A stretch of DNA of 64,000 nt from Burkholderia sp. WSM2230 (lineage in GTDB: Bacteria > Pseudomonadota > Gammaproteobacteria > Burkholderiales > Burkholderiaceae), in NCBI RefSeq assembly GCF_000472445.1, contig NZ_AXAJ01000003.1:159-64158 (forward strand). Reading direction: 5' to 3'. The translations under genes were made by a program, and so were the position numbers. Below the pieces are notes generated by a model. The model was given only the letters and a program-made list of their open reading frames with translations, was not told where the DNA came from and searched no databases. Of the stretch, positions 58,168 to 64,000 are shown piece by piece (the stretch's first letter is position 1; the number at the start of each line of letters is the position of its first letter).

Positions 58168-60096
58168 ATGACCTGTCGCATGAACTGCGTGCGCATGGCC
58201 GCCGCGCTCGCATTGTGGGCGGCAGCGTCGGCCGCTTTTGCCGCGCCTATGCCGGGCGCGGCCTCCGTTCCATCCGCCGACGACCGCGCGCCGTACACGA
58301 CGGAGAGCGACATTCATCTCTTCACGATCCAGAAAGACGGTTCCATCGAAGAACACGACGACAGCGTGTTGCGCGCGAACACCACGAGCGGCGTCGACGA
58401 CATCGCGCAACGTTATGTGTGGTTCAACAAGGATATCGAGCACGTGCAACTGCTCGCCGCCGAAACTATCGACCCGGATGGCGCGACGCACGCAGTCGGT
58501 CCGGAGGCGATCCGCGACATTCAGGAGCCGCGCTCGGCGGGCGCGCCGAGCTTTCAGGACGGCGTGTTGCGCACGGTGATTTTTCCGGGCGTAGAGCCGG
58601 GCTCGCGCGTGCATCTGGCGTTTCGCAAAACCCGCGCAAAGCCCTTGCAGGCAGGCACCTTCGCGTACCTCGTGGAGCCCACCCGCGAGCCTGTGGAAGA
58701 TCAGCGCCTGATTTTCGATCTTCCCGCCGACGTGCCGCTTTATGCCGACGCGCGTGGCTATACGGCACAGCCGCCGGTCACCGCGAACGGCCGCACACGT
58801 TATGAATTCCGCTACCGGCATGGGCCGTATGCGCGGCTCGAAGCGGGCGCGGTCGGCTACGCGAACTGGGGCGATCGTCTGATGATCTCGACGGTGCCCG
58901 ACTTCGCGAGCTTCGCCGCACGCTACCGCGGGCCCGCGACCGACGCCACCTTCGACGACCCGGCCATCGTGCGGCTCGCGCAGTCGCTCACCGCGCGAGC
59001 CGCCGATCCGCGCGAGAAGGCGCGGATCCTGTATGACTGGATGCGGATGAACATCCGCTACGTGGCGCTTTTCCTCGGCGAGACCGCGGCGATTCCACAC
59101 AAGGCCGCCGACATCCTGCGCAATCGTTATGGCGACTGCAAGGACCACGTCGCGCTGTACGGCGCGTTGCTCGCCGCCGTCGGCATTCGCAGCGAGGCCG
59201 TGCTGCTCAATCTCGGGCCGTACTACAGCTTGCCGGAAGTGCCCGGCTATGGCGCGAGCGCAATCAATCACGCAATTGTCTGGATTCCTGAACTGTCGCT
59301 GTACGCGGACACGACCGCGGGCGGCGTCGGCTTCGGCTATCTGCCGGCGGCTGTCATGGACCGGCCGGTGCTGCTGGTCGGCGCGGGCGTGCTGTCGCGC
59401 ACGCCCGCCACGCAGGAACGCGAGCGCACGGCCCGCGTGCAGATCGACGTCGATGAAAACGGCACGGCGGATTACGCGTATCGGGTGGAAGACGCGGGCT
59501 TCACTGCCGAGATCGAGCGCAATATCTTTCGACGCGCATCGCGCCAGCGCACGCAGCAGATCGCCGGCAATCGTCTGTTGCAAACGGGCCTGCATGGCAG
59601 CGCGCAATTGCAGACGGGCGACGTGGCCGCGACCGACGGGCCGTTCGCGACATCGATGCAGGGCAGGCTCGAGCATTTCGTCTGGACGGACGGCACCACC
59701 GCCGTGCCGACGCTGACGAGCTTCTCCGGCGGCATGGGCTCGCAGGTGCAGGCATGGCTTGCCGAGCCCGTGCGCACGCAGCCGTGGGCATGCATCGGCG
59801 GCCAGTTCGACGAGACGCTGGAAATCACACTGCCGCGCTTTGCGAAGCTAACGGACATGCCCGCCGATACCGACGTGCAGAACCGCTACATGACGTTCTC
59901 GTCGCGCTATGTTTTCGATCCGGCGGCGCGTGTACTGCAGATCAGGCGCCAGCTTCGCGCCGCCTTCGGACACCAGATGTGCTCCGCACAGGAGTTCGCC
60001 GCGATGCACGACGACCTCGTGCGGATCGAGCGCGACCTCGACGCGCAAATCGTCGTCAAGGCCGCAAGGCTGCGTGCGGGTGCAAGTGCGAGCTAG
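58168..60096 (+). CDS. Exported DUF3857 / transglutaminase-like protein
   Basis: This 642-residue protein has a Sec signal (RMAAALALWAAASAAFAA). The N-terminal DUF3857 beta domain is at about 45-250 (YTTESDIHLFTIQKDGSIEE). A transglutaminase-like core at about 270-420 shows the catalytic Cys in NRYGDCKDHVALYGALLAAVG, His in AINHAIVWI and Asp in LYADTTAGG, in the correct order. A C-terminal beta-rich domain follows. Such proteins may cross-link or cleave periplasmic peptides, and the substrate is unknown. I chose ATG 58168. Confidence 0.88.
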   Translation: MTCRMNCVRMAAALALWAAASAAFAAPMPGAASVPSADDRAPYTTESDIHLFTIQKDGSIEEHDDSVLRANTTSGVDDIAQRYVWFNKDIEHVQLLAAETIDPDGATHAVGPEAIRDIQEPRSAGAPSFQDGVLRTVIFPGVEPGSRVHLAFRKTRAKPLQAGTFAYLVEPTREPVEDQRLIFDLPADVPLYADARGYTAQPPVTANGRTRYEFRYRHGPYARLEAGAVGYANWGDRLMISTVPDFASFAARYRGPATDATFDDPAIVRLAQSLTARAADPREKARILYDWMRMNIRYVALFLGETAAIPHKAADILRNRYGDCKDHVALYGALLAAVGIRSEAVLLNLGPYYSLPEVPGYGASAINHAIVWIPELSLYADTTAGGVGFGYLPAAVMDRPVLLVGAGVLSRTPATQERERTARVQIDVDENGTADYAYRVEDAGFTAEIERNIFRRASRQRTQQIAGNRLLQTGLHGSAQLQTGDVAATDGPFATSMQGRLEHFVWTDGTTAVPTLTSFSGGMGSQVQAWLAEPVRTQPWACIGGQFDETLEITLPRFAKLTDMPADTDVQNRYMTFSSRYVFDPAARVLQIRRQLRAAFGHQMCSAQEFAAMHDDLVRIERDLDAQIVVKAARLRAGASAS

Positions 60097-60198
60097 CCGC
60101 TGAGCGCGGCGTCAGGAGACGGGAGAGAGCAATACCGCACGACGCGCCGCCCACCGGCACCGCGCGCCGCGCTAACGAGCCAGTAGTAGCAGCGAATG

Positions 60199-60660
60199 CT
60201 ACCGCTCGCCTTGCTGGCGCAGCACTTCTTCGCGCAGACGCAGCAGCGGCGCTTTGGTTTCCTCGTCGGCCCAGGTGTCGAGATCGTCGATTGCGCGCTG
60301 GCAGCCGTCGAGCACGAGGTCGAGGTCCACCGGCACGCCGTTGTTCAGCGCGAACTCTATGGTCTCTGCAAATTGCTGGCACTCGTCCTCGCCATACGAA
60401 ATGTCGAGGTTGTCCGCGATTACTTCGGCGATGTTGCTGCGCGCCTTGTCGTCGGGCGTCACCATGTCGATGATGCCGCGTGCCACCGCGGGAGAGTAGT
60501 AGAGCGCGATATCGAGCCACTGCGCGGGGTCGAAATCGGGCTGGTCGAACTGGTTCTCGAAGAACTCGATGGCTTCCTGTTCGTGCACCTCGTCGGCGTC
60601 GACGCTCATGCACAACTGCTCAAAATACTCTTCCCGCTCGCTGCGGATATAACCGTCCAT
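60199..60660 (-). CDS. Acidic hypothetical protein
   Basis: This 153-residue, strongly acidic protein is mostly helical (IRSEREEYFEQLCMSVDADE, LDLVLDGCQRAIDDLDTWADEE). No signal or membrane segment is present, and I recognise no family. The ATG at 60660 begins a frame that looks fully coding. Confidence 0.7.
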   Translation of the reverse strand: MDGYIRSEREEYFEQLCMSVDADEVHEQEAIEFFENQFDQPDFDPAQWLDIALYYSPAVARGIIDMVTPDDKARSNIAEVIADNLDISYGEDECQQFAETIEFALNNGVPVDLDLVLDGCQRAIDDLDTWADEETKAPLLRLREEVLRQQGER

Positions 60661-60889
60661 CGATGCCTCGTCTGCTGAATGCCGGATGCCTGAGAAAGTG
60701 GCCGCGCGAGGCGGTTGCCTTGCGCGCGGCACGCATTATAGGACGGCCGCCCGGCGCGCAAGGTTCCATACTGCGTGACGACGGCAGCGCTGCCGGCCGC
60801 GGGGACGAGGGCCGACGAGGGCCGACGACGGCCGGCGAGGGACCACAAGCGCGCCGATGACGCGCCTAAAGGCCACAGAGACGGACCGG

Positions 60890-61756
60890 CTACGCAGTCT
60901 CCGCCACCCACGCGTCGAACCATTCGCGCGGTTGCGCGATTTCGTTTTGCGCGGCGACCAGCTCCAGCTCGTAGCGCCCGGCTTGCCACGTCGTCTTGAC
61001 GACCGCGTTGACGGCGGCGAGCGTATGTTCGAAGGCGGCGCGAATCGTATCGCCGAGCAGCGTGCGCGCGACGAACACGGCGCTCGTCAGATCGCCCACG
61101 CCGACCGGCTGGCGCGCGAACGGATAGAGCGGGCGCTGGCCCATCCACGCCTCGCGCTCGGTAACGACCAGCATGTTGAAGCGATCCGCGGGACTGTTAC
61201 GATCGAGCAGATGTTTGACCAGCACGAGCTTCGGTCCGCGCGCGATGATTTCGCGGCAGGCGGTAACGGCTTCCTCCAGCGTTTCGATGTCGCGGCCGAC
61301 GAGCCGCTGCAACTCGGTGTGGTTCGGCGCCATCGCGTCGGCCATTTCCGGCATGGTGTTGACGAGAAACTCCTGGATGCCCGGCTCGACCTTGCGGCCG
61401 CTCGTAGCGCCCATTACCGGGTCGCAGAAGTACCAGGCGCGCGGGTTCGCGGCCTTCACGGCCTTGACGATTTCGAGTACCGACTGCGCCTGCTCGGGCG
61501 TGCCGAGGTAGCCCGACAGCACCGCGTCGCAGCGCGGCAGCATGCCGATTGCGCCGATGCCCTCGGCGAGTTCCTCCATCTGCCTCGCGTTGATCGCGGT
61601 GCCGGTCCAGTGGCCGTACTGCGTGTGATTCGAGAACTGCACAGTGTTGAGCGGCCACACGTTCACGCCAAGCCGACGCATCGGGAACACGGCCGCGCTA
61701 TTGCCCGCGTGCCCGAAAACGACATGTGACTGAATGCTCAAAACGTTCTTTGTCAT
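60890..61756 (-). CDS. pdxY: Pyridoxal kinase PdxY
   Basis: This 288-residue ribokinase-fold vitamin B6 salvage kinase phosphorylates pyridoxal with ATP. Signatures are [22 protein letters not shown] near the N-terminus, CDPVMG and the catalytic [12 protein letters not shown] near residue 223. Length and motifs fit PdxY (about 287 aa in E. coli). Confidence 0.96.
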   Translation of the reverse strand: MTKNVLSIQSHVVFGHAGNSAAVFPMRRLGVNVWPLNTVQFSNHTQYGHWTGTAINARQMEELAEGIGAIGMLPRCDAVLSGYLGTPEQAQSVLEIVKAVKAANPRAWYFCDPVMGATSGRKVEPGIQEFLVNTMPEMADAMAPNHTELQRLVGRDIETLEEAVTACREIIARGPKLVLVKHLLDRNSPADRFNMLVVTEREAWMGQRPLYPFARQPVGVGDLTSAVFVARTLLGDTIRAAFEHTLAAVNAVVKTTWQAGRYELELVAAQNEIAQPREWFDAWVAETA

Positions 61757-61973
61757 GGTATGGCTCGCGCAGACGGACGTGCGCGATCACTGAAAACGGG
61801 AGGGATGCGCGGCGACGGTGCACAGGCATAAGCTGGATACCTCGCGCGCGAGTCTGCTTCACACGATGCAAGAACAATGCACGGTCTGCATCGTGAGGAA
61901 ACAATACATGAGTTTGCCGCAAGGCAGTTGATCCGTCCCCGCGCTGTTGCGCCGAACCATCACCGGGAAGGGA

Positions 61974-63434
61974 TCAGGCCAGCTCGCGATAGAGCGCCAG
62001 ATAGCGGTCCGCCGACGCGCCCCAGCCGAAGTCCTGGCGCATCGCGCGCCGCTGCGCCGCTTTCCATTCGGTGCGCCGGCCATGCAGCGCAAACGCGCGG
62101 CGAATGGCGGCCGTCAGGCCGCGCGGCGTGAAGCCCTCGAAGACGAAGCCGGTGGCGAGATCCTCCGCGAGATTTTCAAGCGAGGCGTCCACCACCGTGT
62201 CCGCAAGACCGCCCACGCAATGCACGAGCGGCAGCGAACCGTAGGCAAGCGCGTACAGCTGCGTGAGGCCGCACGGCTCGAAGCGCGACGGCACGGCAAT
62301 CACGTCGCTGCCCGCAATGATCGTATGCGCGAGCTTTTCGTCGAAGCCCAGTTCCACCGCGACCGACTCCGGATGCGTCTGCGCGGCCCGCTTCAGGCCG
62401 TTTTCGAGCGCGGGGTCGCCGGTGCCGAACACCACCAGTTGACCGCCGCGCTTGACGATCTCCGGCACGGTTTCGAGCAGCAGATCGAGGCCCTTCTGCT
62501 CGGTGAGGCGGCTCACTACGCCGAAAAGCAGCGCATCGCTTTTCTGCGCGAGACCGAAGCGTTTTTGCAACGCCTCCTTGCAGGCGAGCTTGCCGGCGAG
62601 CCTCGTCGCGGTATAGCGCTGCTCGAGGAGCGCGTCGCTGGCCGGGTTCCACACCGTGTAGTCGACGCCGTTCAGAATGCCGCTCAGGTCGTGCGCGCGG
62701 CTGCGCAAAAGACCGTCAAGCCCGCCGCCTTGCGCGAGCGTCTGGATTTCGCGCGCGTACGTCGGGCTGACGGTCGTAATGCGATCGCTGTAATAGAGCC
62801 CAGCCTTCAGAAACGACAGTTGTCCGTAGAATTCGACGCCCTGCATGGCGAAGAAGTCGTCCGGCAAACCCAGCTGGCCGAACTGATGCGCCGGAAACAC
62901 GCCCTGGTACGCGAGGTTGTGCACGGTAAAGACACTGCGCGCGGGCGCGCGGCCATGCTGCCGCTCGGCCGCTTTCAGATAGGCGGCCGCGAGCCCGGCA
63001 TGCCAGTCGTGCGCGTGGACGATTTGCGGCGACCACGCCGGATCGAGCTGCTGCGCGAGTTGCGCGGCGACCCAGCCGAGCAGCGCGAAACGCTGCGCGT
63101 TGTCGCCGTAGGGCACGAGTTCGTCGTTCAGGTAGGGATTGCCGGGCCGGTCATACAGCGTGGCCGCGCGAATCATGTAGACGATAAGCCCGTTCGACGG
63201 CAGCGTGCCCTGTTCCAGCGTGACGCCTGGCGCATCGAAACGGCGGCCGAGTTGCGCGACCGGACGCACGTCGCGCAGGCCGGCGGCCACCGCCGGAAAA
63301 CCGGGCAGCAGCACGCGGACGTCGGCGCCGCGCTCGACCAGCGCGGCCGGCAGCGCGCCCGCGACGTCGGCGAGACCGCCTGTTTTCAGGAGGGGATACA
63401 GCTCGCTGGCGACGTGCAGGGCGCGAATCGTCAT
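61974..63434 (-). CDS. glgA: Glycogen synthase GlgA
   Basis: This 486-residue bacterial glycogen synthase (GT5) adds glucose from ADP-glucose to the growing alpha-1,4 chain. Signatures are the ADP-glucose-binding KTGGLADV at residues 17-24, VHAHDWHAGL, VFTVHNLAYQG, GVVSRLTEQKGLDLL and SRFEPCGLTQLYALAYG. The glgC end follows upstream on the same strand, so both lie in a glycogen-synthesis group. Confidence 0.96.
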   Translation of the reverse strand: MTIRALHVASELYPLLKTGGLADVAGALPAALVERGADVRVLLPGFPAVAAGLRDVRPVAQLGRRFDAPGVTLEQGTLPSNGLIVYMIRAATLYDRPGNPYLNDELVPYGDNAQRFALLGWVAAQLAQQLDPAWSPQIVHAHDWHAGLAAAYLKAAERQHGRAPARSVFTVHNLAYQGVFPAHQFGQLGLPDDFFAMQGVEFYGQLSFLKAGLYYSDRITTVSPTYAREIQTLAQGGGLDGLLRSRAHDLSGILNGVDYTVWNPASDALLEQRYTATRLAGKLACKEALQKRFGLAQKSDALLFGVVSRLTEQKGLDLLLETVPEIVKRGGQLVVFGTGDPALENGLKRAAQTHPESVAVELGFDEKLAHTIIAGSDVIAVPSRFEPCGLTQLYALAYGSLPLVHCVGGLADTVVDASLENLAEDLATGFVFEGFTPRGLTAAIRRAFALHGRRTEWKAAQRRAMRQDFGWGASADRYLALYRELA

Positions 63435-63504
63435 AGGCTCGGTCTCGTTCCTTTGAATGCTGTCGACGGTCGACGGTGGAAGCTCGCAAGGCGCGAGCGC
63501 GTAG

Positions 63505-64000
63505 TTACTTCACATCCTGTTGCAGCGACTCGGGCGTGACCAGCACGACGCCGTCGTCGGTACGATAGAAACGCTCGGCGTCGCGCACCGGATCTTCGCC
63601 GATCACGGTTCCGTCGGGAATCGAGCAGCCCCGGTCCACGACCACTTTCTGCAGGCGGCAGCTCGCGCCGACGGTGACCTGCGGCAACAAGACTGCCTCA
63701 TTGATGTTACAGAACGAACTCACCTTGACGTTCGACGACAACACCGAGCGCGAGATCTGCGAGCCGGAGATCACACAGCCGCCGCACACGATCAGATTGT
63801 TGCCCGAGCCTTGCAGCCCCTTCAGATCGCGCACGAACTTGGCGGGCGGCAGTTGTTCCTGGTAAGTCCAGATCGGCCAGCTGCGGTCGTAGAGGTCGAG
63901 CGTCGGAATCGTGGAAGCGAGGTCGAGATTGGCGGCCCAATAGGCGTCGATGGTGCCGACGTCGCGCCAGTACGGCTCGACGTTCGGGTCCGACGACACG
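63505..64000 (-). CDS. glgC: ADP-glucose pyrophosphorylase GlgC, C-terminal part (partial)
   Basis: The visible 165 residues are the C-terminal end of GlgC, which makes ADP-glucose for GlgA. The gene continues beyond the right edge. Landmarks are [18 protein letters not shown] and the left-handed beta-helix repeats ([62 protein letters not shown]). The stop lies 70 bp before the glgA start. Confidence 0.93.
   Translation of the reverse strand, partial: VSSDPNVEPYWRDVGTIDAYWAANLDLASTIPTLDLYDRSWPIWTYQEQLPPAKFVRDLKGLQGSGNNLIVCGGCVISGSQISRSVLSSNVKVSSFCNINEAVLLPQVTVGASCRLQKVVVDRGCSIPDGTVIGEDPVRDAERFYRTDDGVVLVTPESLQQDVK

Noticed and set aside
60800..60840. Short GACGAGGGCC repeats downstream of pdxY
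   Set aside because: Only two to three imperfect units in a very GC-rich gap, not enough to call a repeat element.

Overview
The window is a GC-rich chromosomal segment. Its gene content fits a Burkholderiaceae bacterium, most likely Paraburkholderia or a close relative: NRPS siderophore genes, a HutF-type histidine pathway, a tandem UvrA, orphan CheV, and WecB/NfrB/NfrA glycan genes. I see no rRNA, tRNA, CRISPR array, phage or insertion sequence. The assignment rests on gene content only.

Region 1 (1-12.6 kb) is siderophore biosynthesis and uptake. The 3' end of an NRPS gene (adenylation end, carrier, epimerization and thioesterase domains) is followed by a decayed copy of its own last ~120 bp. 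Then come a TonB-dependent receptor, a FhuD-type binding protein and a fused FhuB-type permease. A second receptor lies on the minus strand, divergent from an EntS-like MFS exporter, with a good Fur box between them. No ATPase gene is visible, so it must lie elsewhere.

Region 2 (12.7-18.3 kb) holds a flavin-binding PPOX-like protein, CheV, a DUF4142 protein, an aldo/keto reductase and a divergent SDR/LysR pair. Region 3 (18.3-24.4 kb) is one giant gene: two UvrA units fused head to tail, with four ABC cassettes, behind a textbook LexA (SOS) box.

Region 4 (24.4-28.7 kb) is accessory in character. It has a 0.7 kb AT-rich gap, a PfpI/AraC regulator, an orphan RmlC-like epimerase and an EamA exporter with a 12-bp repeat at its 3' end. 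A (CGAGCA)n microsatellite lies upstream of the exporter and adjoins a decayed LysR remnant. A 53-residue DUF1328 membrane protein follows.

Region 5 (29.4-38.9 kb) is the most interesting. WecB, a BcsB-like periplasmic protein, an NfrB-like glycosyltransferase ending in duplicated MshEN-type c-di-GMP motifs, an NfrA-like outer-membrane protein and a lipoprotein form a candidate c-di-GMP-controlled ManNAc-glycan export system. It resembles the E. coli phage N4 receptor system, with a BcsB-like subunit added.

Region 6 (39-48.1 kb) holds LysE/ArgP, an MFS transporter overlapping a PRC-barrel lipoprotein gene, an AzgA-type purine permease, a DUF899 protein, a small membrane protein, and an NAD(P)-dependent epimerase divergent from a LysR regulator.

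Region 7 (48.1-56.9 kb) is a complete histidine utilisation operon, hutH-C-U-D-I-F-G. It has three HutC-like operators upstream and a strong intrinsic terminator at the end. Region 8 (57-64 kb) carries a tiny secreted His-rich peptide, an XRE-like protein, a DUF3857/transglutaminase protein, an acidic hypothetical protein, pdxY, glgA and the end of glgC.
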